Shown here: one piece after another, positions 17,451 to 24,506 of the stretch
Layout: the number at the start of each line of letters is the position of its first letter
Numbering within the stretch: position 1 is the stretch's first letter
Assembly: GCA_022425445.1 (NCBI GenBank)
Contig: JAKMFM010000239.1
Coordinates: 1 to 30,282, forward strand
DNA: 30,282 nt
DNA from: Planktomarina sp.
Lineage (GTDB): Bacteria; Pseudomonadota; Alphaproteobacteria; Rhodobacterales; Rhodobacteraceae
Direction of reading: 5' to 3'
Made by a program: the position numbers and the translations under genes
The notes under the pieces: generated by a model
Told to the model about the DNA's origin: nothing
The model's input: the letters and a program-made list of their open reading frames with translations, nothing else
Databases searched by the model: none

Positions 17451-18654
17451 TGCCCTTTTTCAAGCTCAAATCGACACGTTGAAATCTGAAGGCAATTATC
17501 GCTATTTTGCCGAGTTAGAGCGCAAATGCGGCAAGTTTCCTCATGCAGCCAGTCACCACGGTGGCAAGGTGCAAGACGTGACGGTTTGGTGCTCCAATGA
17601 TTACCTCGGCATGGGGCAAAATCCGGTGGTGATTGAGGCGATGTGCGAGGCTGTCACGCGCAGCGGTACCGGCGCTGGTGGCACACGCAATATTTCAGGG
17701 ACAAATCATGATCACCTATTGCTTGAGCGAGAATTGGCAGATCTGCACAACAAAGAAGCGGCCTTGCTGTTCACCTCTGGCTACGTCTCTAATTGGGCGG
17801 CGTTGAGCACGCTGGGGAGCCGGCTTGAGGGCTGTATCATTTTGAGCGATGCCGGCAATCACGCCTCGATGATTGAGGGCATTCGCCATTCGCGCGCTCA
17901 AAAGGTCATTTGGAAGCATAATGATGTGAAAGATCTTGAGGCCAAATTGGCGGCGCTTCCGGCTGATGCGCCAAAAATCGTGGCCTTCGAGTCAGTCTAT
18001 TCGATGGATGGGGACATTGCACCAATACGTCAGATTGTTGAAGTGGCGGAAAAATATGGCGCAATGACCTATCTCGATGAGGTCCATGCGGTCGGGCTTT
18101 ATGGACCGCGGGGCGGGGGGATCGCCGAGCAAGAAGGTTTGATGGATCGGATTACGCTGATCGAGGGCACTTTGGGAAAAGCCTATGGCGTGGTTGGGGG
18201 ATATATCACTGGATCATCTGTTTTGTGTGATTTCATTCGCAGTTTTGCGTCTGGTTTTATCTTCACGACAGCTTTGCCCCCGGCTGTTGCAGCAGCGGCG
18301 CGGGTGTCTATCAAGCATTTGAAGACATCCAACGTTGAGCGTCAACGTCAACGCCAACAGGTTGCGAAACTGCGGACTGGCTTGAATCGTGCGGGCATTC
18401 CGCATTTAGAAAACCAAAGCCACATCGTGCCGGTGATGATTAAGGATCCGGTGAAGACGAAAATGCTTGCGGATTATTTGATGGATGAATGGGGTATCTA
18501 CGTGCAGCCGATCAATTATCCGACCGTTCCAAAAGGTACGGAACGTTTGCGCTTCACCCCATCACCGCTGCATTCAGACGCTGATATTGCCTATTTGGTT
18601 CAGGCGCTTGAATCGTTATGGAAGCAATGCGCGATTGCTCACGCGGTCGCTTAA
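17440..18654 (+). CDS. hemA: 5-aminolevulinate synthase
   Basis: 404 residues from the ATG at 17440 (the frame is open back to 17377 inside puhE). It is a PLP enzyme condensing glycine and succinyl-CoA, the entry step of the tetrapyrrole pathway in alphaproteobacteria. Diagnostic segments are WCSNDYLGMGQ, GSGAGGTRN-like SGTGAGGTRNISG, DEVHAVGLYGPRGGG and the catalytic lysine Lys247 in EGTLGKAYGVVGG. Placing an ALAS gene at the end of the puh operon ties precursor supply to pigment assembly. The stop overlaps the convergent bciA stop by four bases, with no terminator between them. Confidence 0.97.
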   Translation: MNFNALFQAQIDTLKSEGNYRYFAELERKCGKFPHAASHHGGKVQDVTVWCSNDYLGMGQNPVVIEAMCEAVTRSGTGAGGTRNISGTNHDHLLLERELADLHNKEAALLFTSGYVSNWAALSTLGSRLEGCIILSDAGNHASMIEGIRHSRAQKVIWKHNDVKDLEAKLAALPADAPKIVAFESVYSMDGDIAPIRQIVEVAEKYGAMTYLDEVHAVGLYGPRGGGIAEQEGLMDRITLIEGTLGKAYGVVGGYITGSSVLCDFIRSFASGFIFTTALPPAVAAAARVSIKHLKTSNVERQRQRQQVAKLRTGLNRAGIPHLENQSHIVPVMIKDPVKTKMLADYLMDEWGIYVQPINYPTVPKGTERLRFTPSPLHSDADIAYLVQALESLWKQCAIAHAVA

Positions 18655-19673
18655 AAGACCGAATGGTCTCCTCGAGGAACGTCGGCGCCAGACCGCATGA
18701 CTTTTGTATAGTGATCAAACAAATGTTCTGTTCCGGTGGAGGCCGTTTTCTCTTCTGAATAGCCCTGCTCTGGGCCTTTCCAGACCAACATTGATTCGGT
18801 TGCGTAATATAGCCCGATTTCGGCGAGATCGGCCTTTCGCTGTGCGGCTGGACTCAATACACCGGCCAGGCGCAACCCGCCGCTGATGATACGCAATAGG
18901 GTAACTGGCACCCGGCGCAATTTGACAGGTCGCCCTAGTAAACCAAACAGGGCCTGCGCTTGATCGCGCGGCGTGACGGCAGGGCCGGGGCCGCCGATTG
19001 GCAGGATTTCATTATGTTTGGCCCGGTTGGTGATGCAGTCGACTATGAAATTGCCCAGATCATCGTCGCTGATGGGTTTGCAGGCGGTGAGCTCACCATT
19101 TCCAAAGACCAAAAATGCCTTCCCTTTTCGCAGCCGTGGGATTTGACCAGAGAGAGATTTGAAGAAAGCCGTCGGTCGTACGATTGAATAGGTGAGACCC
19201 GAGGCCATCAAGGCTTTTTCGAAGGCGAGCTTGGCGAATTGAAATGGCAGTTTTGGATTTTGGACGCATATTGCCGAGAGCAAAATAAATTGCTTCGCTC
19301 GCAACCTTTGAGCCACCTGTAGAATGTTCATCTGTGCGGCGTGGTCAATTGCCCAGGCATCTGCGCGGCCGCCACTGCGGGAGGCAACGCAGGAGATGAC
19401 GACGTCGAACTGGCCAAGTATTTTCGGCATAGGCTGGGTAATATCGGCATGCAAAGACTGTGCCGCGTGAGGGGTGCTTTGGCCGTCACGCAGAACGCAG
19501 GTGACCATATATCCTGCGCGATGCAGCGCTCGGCACACCCCTTGTCCCGCCGTGCCCGTCGCGCCGAAGACCAAGACGCTTGGAGTGGGTTTAACTCTCT
19601 CGCCAGTCAAAGAATCCCTCACCCGCTCGCTCAAGGAGCTTTGCCGCCATTTCTTGCCCGGCTTGTGCGCCAT
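18651..19673 (-). CDS. bciA: 8-vinyl reductase BciA (divinyl (proto)chlorophyllide)
   Basis: Up to 340 residues. It is an NADPH-dependent short-chain (NmrA-like) reductase that converts the 8-vinyl group to ethyl. An N-terminal Rossmann motif (VLVFGATGTAGQGVCRAL) is followed by the strongly BciA-like SAICVQNPKLPFQFAKLAFE and YSIVRPTAFFKSLSGQ segments. The start is uncertain: ATG 19673 makes an 83-base overlap with the 3' end of hemC. A GTG at 19622 or TTG at 19610 (preceded by GAGGGA) would shorten the overlap to 32 or 20 bases and still keep the whole Rossmann fold. It follows hemC in the same direction, so it is probably translated from the hemC message. Confidence 0.9.
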   Translation of the reverse strand: MAHKPGKKWRQSSLSERVRDSLTGERVKPTPSVLVFGATGTAGQGVCRALHRAGYMVTCVLRDGQSTPHAAQSLHADITQPMPKILGQFDVVISCVASRSGGRADAWAIDHAAQMNILQVAQRLRAKQFILLSAICVQNPKLPFQFAKLAFEKALMASGLTYSIVRPTAFFKSLSGQIPRLRKGKAFLVFGNGELTACKPISDDDLGNFIVDCITNRAKHNEILPIGGPGPAVTPRDQAQALFGLLGRPVKLRRVPVTLLRIISGGLRLAGVLSPAAQRKADLAEIGLYYATESMLVWKGPEQGYSEEKTASTGTEHLFDHYTKVMRSGADVPRGDHSVF

Positions 19674-20541
19674 CTTCGATTGGCACGATCATATCGTCCT
19701 GAATGGCATCGGAGCCATCGGGCCGAAGCACTTCGCCCCGCAGCCTCATCGTGCTGCCCTGAATTTCAGAAAGCCCGGCAATTGGTGTCTCACAAGAGCC
19801 GTCCAATGCTGCAAGAAAAGCGCGTTCTGCAGCCAATCTCTGTCCGGTCTCCTGGTCATGAATAGCGGCGAGCATATCGGCCATGCGCATGTCATTGATG
19901 CGCCGCTCAATGCCAATGGCGCCCTGTGCCACGGCGGGCAACATGTCGTCCACTTCAATCGCTTGGCGTGGCACCTCATCCATTTTCAATCGCTTGAGTC
20001 CGGCCATGGCGAGAAAGGTTGCTTCTGCGACTTGATTTTCAAGCTTCTTGAGCCGTGTTTGCAAGTTGCCACGAAATTCTACGACCTGTAGATCTGGGCG
20101 CCGCAATTTAAGTTGCGCCTGACGTCTCAGGCTTGAGGTGCCCACCACTGCACCGGCAGATAAATCGCGCAATGCGCCGCCTGACAGGGAAATAAAGGCA
20201 TCGCGCACATCTTCGCGTGGCAAATAGGTGTCCAACACCAGGCCTTCAGGTTGCTGAACTGGCATATCTTTCATGGAATGTACGGCGATGTCTATGGATC
20301 CATCCAGCATGGCTTGCTCGATTTCGCGCGTGAATAGCCCTTTACCACCGATCTCCTTCAGTGGCCGATCGATGATTCGATCTCCCGTAGTCGTGATGAC
20401 GACAATCTCAAAGGCGTCCGGTGGTAGGTCAAAAGCCTTGGCCAGACGTGCGCGTGTTTCATAGGCTTGGGCCAGCGCCAAGGGGGAGCCTCGGGTGCCG
20501 ATATTGAGCGGGGTCTTCGGAGTGGGTAATGTATAAGTCAT
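19591..20541 (-). CDS. hemC: Porphobilinogen deaminase (hydroxymethylbilane synthase)
   Basis: 316 residues. It polymerises four porphobilinogens to hydroxymethylbilane. Diagnostic motifs: IGTRGSPLALAQA at the N-terminus, HSMKDMP with catalytic Asp92, GTSSLRRQAQL, and the dipyrromethane cofactor cysteine Cys250 (LDGSCETPIAG). The minus-strand ATG at 20541 has AGGGA seven bases upstream. It is divergent from hemE across a 97 bp region holding a PpsR operator. Confidence 0.97.
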   Translation of the reverse strand: MTYTLPTPKTPLNIGTRGSPLALAQAYETRARLAKAFDLPPDAFEIVVITTTGDRIIDRPLKEIGGKGLFTREIEQAMLDGSIDIAVHSMKDMPVQQPEGLVLDTYLPREDVRDAFISLSGGALRDLSAGAVVGTSSLRRQAQLKLRRPDLQVVEFRGNLQTRLKKLENQVAEATFLAMAGLKRLKMDEVPRQAIEVDDMLPAVAQGAIGIERRINDMRMADMLAAIHDQETGQRLAAERAFLAALDGSCETPIAGLSEIQGSTMRLRGEVLRPDGSDAIQDDMIVPIEDGAQAGQEMAAKLLERAGEGFFDWRES

Positions 20542-20557
20542 GTCCTATCCCTAAACA

Positions 20558-20575
20558 TGTAAACTTGGCCTGACA
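20558..20575. promoter_or_regulatory. PpsR operator between hemC and hemE
   Basis: Exact TGT-N12-ACA (TGT at 20558-20560, ACA at 20573-20575) in the divergent hemC-hemE spacer, 17 bases from the hemC start and just upstream of the hemE -35 candidate. PpsR control of hemC and hemE is established in R. sphaeroides. Confidence 0.8.
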
Positions 20576-20579
20576 ACTC

Positions 20580-20609
20580 TTGCTTCTACGAACTTATGCT
20601 GTGCATAAT
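20580..20609 (+). promoter_or_regulatory. Candidate hemE promoter
   Basis: TTGCTT (20580-20585) and a good -10 CATAAT (20604-20609) are separated by 18 bases, and the hemE ATG lies at 20639. The PpsR operator ends five bases before the -35. Confidence 0.5.
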
Positions 20610-20638
20610 GTTGCAAAGAAATATCTGGGAATACGACT

Positions 20639-21673
20639 ATGACATCAAGGAAAGTAATCTTGCGTGCTCTGGCAGGAGAAACACTTCCAACTGCTCCTAT
20701 TTGGATGATGCGCCAAGCGGGCCGCTATCTACCCGAATATCGTGCAACCCGCGCGCAAGCTGGCGATTTTCTTTCACTGTGCTACAACTCAGAATTGGCA
20801 GCGGAGGTCACTCTTCAACCTATACGGCGCTACGGTTTTGATGCCGCGATATTGTTTGCAGATATTTTGTTGCTGCCCCAGGCTCTGGGTGCGGACCTGT
20901 GGTTTGTAACAGGCGAAGGCCCACGTTTGTCGACCGTTACCACGCAAGAAGATTTCGCAAGATTGAAACCGGCAGCCGACATTCACGCACATCTGGCACC
21001 AATCTATAAGACGGTGAAAATTTTGTCTGAAGAATTACCAGAGGCCACTACATTGATAGGGTTTGCGGGATCACCCTGGACGGTGGCGACCTATATGATT
21101 GCGGGTCAAGGCACACCAGACCAAGGACCGGCGCATCGTTTGAAGGCTGAAAATCCAGCTGTTTTTGAGGCGTTGATTGATTTGATCACCGAGGGCACGA
21201 TACATTACCTCAGCGCGCAGATTGAAGCGGGTGCGGAGGTTGTTAAACTCTTCGACAGCTGGGCCGGATCGCTCAAGGGCAAAGATTTCATGAAATATTC
21301 CATAGAGCCCATGCGTCGTATCACGGCCGCATTAAAGGCCAAATTTCCCAATGTTCCAATCATAGCCTTTCCGCGAGGTGCCGGTGAAAAATATGCAGGT
21401 TTGCATCGCTTGATTGGTGCAGATTGCATTGCTTTTGACGATGGTATCGACGCGCAATGGGTTTCAGATAATTTGCAACCTGGAGGCTGCGTGCAGGGAA
21501 ATCTTGCCTCTTCCCATATGGTGACAGGTGGGGAGGCACTGGTCTCTGAAACCAAACGTATTTCGGGAGCTCTATCCAAAGGCCCGCACATCTTTAATTT
21601 GGGCCATGGTATCACGCCGGATGCGGATCCGGATAACGTGCAGTTGATGATAAATACCGTGCGATCCATGTAA
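20639..21673 (+). CDS. hemE: Uroporphyrinogen III decarboxylase
   Basis: 344 residues. It decarboxylates uroporphyrinogen III to coproporphyrinogen III in the common heme/bacteriochlorophyll branch. Both family signatures are visible: IWMMRQAGRYLPEYR (about 21-35), whose arginines bind the substrate carboxylates, and GFAGSPWTVATYMIAG (about 142-157). The C-terminal FNLGHGITPDADPDNV motif is also intact. The gene is monocistronic here and ends in a strong terminator. The ribosome binding site (CTGGGA) is weak. Confidence 0.97.
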   Translation: MTSRKVILRALAGETLPTAPIWMMRQAGRYLPEYRATRAQAGDFLSLCYNSELAAEVTLQPIRRYGFDAAILFADILLLPQALGADLWFVTGEGPRLSTVTTQEDFARLKPAADIHAHLAPIYKTVKILSEELPEATTLIGFAGSPWTVATYMIAGQGTPDQGPAHRLKAENPAVFEALIDLITEGTIHYLSAQIEAGAEVVKLFDSWAGSLKGKDFMKYSIEPMRRITAALKAKFPNVPIIAFPRGAGEKYAGLHRLIGADCIAFDDGIDAQWVSDNLQPGGCVQGNLASSHMVTGGEALVSETKRISGALSKGPHIFNLGHGITPDADPDNVQLMINTVRSM

Positions 21674-21674
21674 T

Positions 21675-21706
21675 AATAAGGCCCTTCAATTTTGAAGGGC
21701 CTTATT
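21675..21706. terminator. Bidirectional terminator between hemE and cycA
   Basis: A perfect 15 bp inverted repeat (21675-21689 with 21692-21706) has a core of GGCCCTTCAA and its complement and a minimal loop, flanked by TTATT on one side and AATAA on the other. It starts two bases after the hemE stop and lies 23 bases beyond the end of the convergent cytochrome gene, so it can serve both. Confidence 0.88.
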
Positions 21707-21728
21707 CGAATCTGGGACCTATATCAAA

Positions 21729-22163
21729 CTACTCTGCAACTGACACAAGATAGGCCCAAACATTGGCCTGATCGTCCGCATTCTTCAACTTGTAGGCCAT
21801 TTTGGACTTCGCTTTTTTGTCGTCCAAATAAGTCTTTAGGAACTTTTTGGGATCAGCAACGTAGACTACAAAGTCGGCTTCATTCCAAACCAGGCCTTGA
21901 GCGCCAGCGGCGACCAATGATTTGCCGTATTTTTTGAAATCAGGATGCGCACCTGCCTGGCGGTCATATATGCCATACAGGTTAGGTGCGTTCCTTCCTC
22001 CCTTGACAATCGCTGTTCCATCATCCGCGACGATCGCGTGACAGGCTTTGCATTTCTTAAAAACCTTTTCACCTGCAGTGGCGTCCCCAGATGCGTGGCC
22101 TCCCGCAAGCGCTGGACCGGCTGTCATCAACAAACCCAAAAGGGCCATTTTCATTGTTTTCAT
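21729..22163 (-). CDS. cycA: Periplasmic cytochrome c2 (c551-type)
   Basis: 144 residues with a Sec signal peptide (MKTMKMALLGLLMTAGPALA, predicted cleavage after residue 20). The mature protein has one heme site (Cys38-Cys41-His42 in KKCKACHAI) and a likely axial Met122 (AKSKMAYKL). It is lysine-rich, as expected for a soluble donor that docks on the acidic periplasmic face of the reaction centre. The class resembles the c551/c2 proteins found in roseobacter PGCs. With a PufX-type rather than PufC-type puf operon here, this soluble cytochrome is the obvious electron donor to the reaction centre (inference). AAAAGGAGTGAG upstream is a strong ribosome binding site. Confidence 0.92.
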   Translation of the reverse strand: MKTMKMALLGLLMTAGPALAGGHASGDATAGEKVFKKCKACHAIVADDGTAIVKGGRNAPNLYGIYDRQAGAHPDFKKYGKSLVAAGAQGLVWNEADFVVYVADPKKFLKTYLDDKKAKSKMAYKLKNADDQANVWAYLVSVAE

Positions 22164-22260
22164 TGGTTCTCACTCCTTTTCACGCTCTCTATTTAGTGTG
22201 ATTTTAGTTTGGGTAAAGACCTTTTGTCGCGGGTCATTTAACGAAACAGAAACCAGTACC

Positions 22261-22278
22261 TGTAAATCTAACTTTACA
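22261..22278. promoter_or_regulatory. PpsR operator 1 upstream of bchG
   Basis: Exact TGT-N12-ACA (TGT at 22261-22263, ACA at 22276-22278) in the divergent cycA-bchG spacer. It includes TTTACA (22273-22278), a possible -35 for bchG. Confidence 0.82.
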
Positions 22279-22295
22279 CTTGATGTGTACCTAAG

Positions 22296-22313
22296 TGTAA
22301 GTCTAAAATTACA
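22296..22313. promoter_or_regulatory. PpsR operator 2 at the bchG start codon
   Basis: Exact TGT-N12-ACA (TGT at 22296-22298, ACA at 22311-22313). It ends two bases before the bchG ATG and covers the place where a -10 or a ribosome binding site would normally be. The gap to operator 1 is 17 bases. Confidence 0.82.
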
Positions 22314-22315
22314 CT

Positions 22316-23215
22316 ATGACAGAATATATTCCCATAGAGCCACGGCGACTGCCTGAGCCGATGGCCATGTTGCGCTTGATCAAGCCCATCACGTGGTTCC
22401 CGCCCATGTGGGCTTTCTTATGTGGAATTGTCTCTTCTGGCGCCTCTTTCTCGGGCCATTGGGTTTTGATAATTTTGGGCCTTATTCTTGCGGGTCCTAT
22501 TGTTTGCGGCATGAGTCAGGCGGCAAATGATTGGTGTGATCGGCATGTGGACGCCATTAATGAACCATATAGACCCATCCCGTCTGGTCGTATTCCGGGA
22601 AAATGGGGATTATGGATCGCTTGGGCGATGTCAATGCTGTCACTTTTGGTTGGATATCAATTGGGACCTTGGGGATTCTTGGCCACCGTCTTTGGCGTGC
22701 TTGCAGCCTGGGCCTATTCTGCAGAACCTCTGCGGCTTAAAACTTCTGGCTGGTGGGGGCCAGGTTTGGTCGGGCTTTGCTATGAGGGATTGCCTTGGTT
22801 TACTGGAGCGGCGGTTTTGTCGGCTGGAGCCCCCGATTGGCGGATTATTCTTCTGGCAGGACTTTATGCGCTGGGTGCCCATGGAATCATGACATTGAAC
22901 GACTTTAAGGCGACTGAAGGGGACCGCCAATTAGGCATCAACTCATTGCCAGTGACGTTAGGTTCAGACCGTGCTGCGCGGTTGGCCTGCTGGATTATGG
23001 GCGTGCCACAAGGGGTCATTATTGCTCTGTTGATCGTGTGGGATAAGCCTGTATTCGCTGCGATCATTGTGGCGCTGTTGGCGGCGCAGTTCTGGGCGAT
23101 GCGGGTTATGCTGACAGATCCGAAGGCGCGTGCGCCATGGTATAACGCTACTGGTGTGTCTATGTATGTCTCTGGCATGATGATCAGCGCCATCGCCCTG
23201 CGAGGTTTGCTATGA
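22316..23215 (+). CDS. bchG: Bacteriochlorophyll synthase BchG
   Basis: 299 residues. It is a UbiA-type membrane prenyltransferase that esterifies bacteriochlorophyllide a with geranylgeranyl diphosphate. The aspartate-rich motif NDWCDRHVDAINEP (about 71-84) followed by YRPIPSGRIP, and a second motif around TLNDFKATEGDRQ, are present among about eight membrane helices. The start at 22316 matches the family N-terminus (PEPMAMLRLIKPITWFPPMW), yet no Shine-Dalgarno precedes it because a PpsR operator fills the upstream bases. It overlaps the next gene by ATGA. Confidence 0.97.
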   Translation: MTEYIPIEPRRLPEPMAMLRLIKPITWFPPMWAFLCGIVSSGASFSGHWVLIILGLILAGPIVCGMSQAANDWCDRHVDAINEPYRPIPSGRIPGKWGLWIAWAMSMLSLLVGYQLGPWGFLATVFGVLAAWAYSAEPLRLKTSGWWGPGLVGLCYEGLPWFTGAAVLSAGAPDWRIILLAGLYALGAHGIMTLNDFKATEGDRQLGINSLPVTLGSDRAARLACWIMGVPQGVIIALLIVWDKPVFAAIIVALLAAQFWAMRVMLTDPKARAPWYNATGVSMYVSGMMISAIALRGLL

Positions 23216-24504
23216 GCCTGTCTTGGAGTCAAATCTTCCGCTTGGGATTGGTTCAAATGGCCCTGGGGTCCATTGTGGTTCTGACCACTTCTACACTCAA
23301 TCGCTTAATGGTGGTTGAATTTTCACTGCCAGCGCTGTTGCCGGGCGCTCTGGTCGGCTTGCACTATGGAATTCAATTGACGCGCCCGCGTTGGGGATTC
23401 CGATCGGATGTGGGTGGCAATCGGACTCGTTGGATTATCGGTGGAATGATGACCCTGGCGCTAGGCGGCGTTGGCGCCACTTATGCCGTGACTTTATTTT
23501 CTGCGCACTATTGGCTCGCGCTGATCGCCTCGATTGTGTCCTATGGGATGATCGGCATAGGTGTTGGCGCTTCGGGTACATCGCTATTGGCTCTTCTGGC
23601 CACTGCAACAGCTGCAGATCGACGCGCGGCTGCGGCGACGATCACTTGGTTGATGATGATTTTTGGCATAGCGCTGACGGCAGGTGTGGCGGGGCAATTC
23701 TTGGACCCCTATTCCCCCCAGCGGCTCATGACGGTCGTATCCGTGATCGCCCTACTGGCCATGGTTTTGACGGTTCTGGCCATTTGGAACATCGAGCGCT
23801 CGGTCAGTTCACGAGCCTCAGAACCGAACAGTCCGTTTCAAGAAGCATTGCGCGAGGTGTGGGCCGAATCCAAAACGCGGCATTTTACAATTTTCGTCTT
23901 TCTGTCAATGAATGCGTATTTTATGCAGGAATTGATCCTTGAGCCTTACGCGGGATTGGTTTTTGGCTTCACACCGGGACAGTCAACATCTCTCAGCGGT
24001 GCGCAAAACGGTGGGGTCTTTGTTGGGATGCTCACTGTTGGCATTTTGGCCACGGGTTTCAAAATTGGATCACTGCGCAGATGGGTCATGAGCGGATGCT
24101 ATGGGTCGGCAGTGGTTTTGCTGCTGATCTGTTTGTCAGGACTGATGTCGACAGTGCTGAATTTTACGTATCTTGTGGTGGCCCTTGGATTCTTTAACGG
24201 CATGTTCGCTGTATCAGCCATCAGTGCCATGATGGCGCTTGCCTCCAGTTCAGAGGGCCGCGGTCAACGTGAGGGCACCCGCATGGGGCTGTGGGGTGCA
24301 GCGCAGGCTATTGCCGCAGGTTTCGGCGGTCTTACGGGCGCAGTCTTGGTTGATATCACGCGCAGCCTTTTTGCCGATGGTCCCGCTTTTGGAGCGGTTT
24401 TCATCTTTGAAGCCGCTCTGTTTTTTGCCGCCGCCCTCATGGCGATGCGAGTTATTGAGCACAAAGGGCAGCCTTTGCCCCCCAATTTAGTCGCAGGAGA
24501 ATAA
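23212..24504 (+). CDS. Bch2, PucC/LhaA-family MFS protein
   Basis: 430 residues, about 12 membrane segments. It is a BCD-family protein in the position of the Rhodobacter gene between bchG and bchP (often called bch2 or orf428). Motifs shared with LhaA of this cluster include LVQMALGSIVVLTTSTLNR, MQELILEPYAG and LWGAAQAIAAG. It is likely involved in pigment handling or light-harvesting assembly; the substrate is unknown. It overlaps bchG by four bases and is separated from bchP by two. Confidence 0.9.
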   Translation: MSLSWSQIFRLGLVQMALGSIVVLTTSTLNRLMVVEFSLPALLPGALVGLHYGIQLTRPRWGFRSDVGGNRTRWIIGGMMTLALGGVGATYAVTLFSAHYWLALIASIVSYGMIGIGVGASGTSLLALLATATAADRRAAAATITWLMMIFGIALTAGVAGQFLDPYSPQRLMTVVSVIALLAMVLTVLAIWNIERSVSSRASEPNSPFQEALREVWAESKTRHFTIFVFLSMNAYFMQELILEPYAGLVFGFTPGQSTSLSGAQNGGVFVGMLTVGILATGFKIGSLRRWVMSGCYGSAVVLLLICLSGLMSTVLNFTYLVVALGFFNGMFAVSAISAMMALASSSEGRGQREGTRMGLWGAAQAIAAGFGGLTGAVLVDITRSLFADGPAFGAVFIFEAALFFAAALMAMRVIEHKGQPLPPNLVAGE

Positions 24505-24506
24505 CT

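Noticed and set aside
18706..18722. TGTATAGTGATCAAACA, resembling a PpsR operator
   Set aside because: The spacing is TGT-N11-ACA, one base short of the consensus, and it lies inside the bciA 3' coding region with no promoter to control.
22048..22356. Plus-strand frame crossing the cycA-bchG spacer
   Set aside because: It is antisense to the cytochrome signal peptide, runs through both PpsR operators and overlaps the bchG start in another frame.
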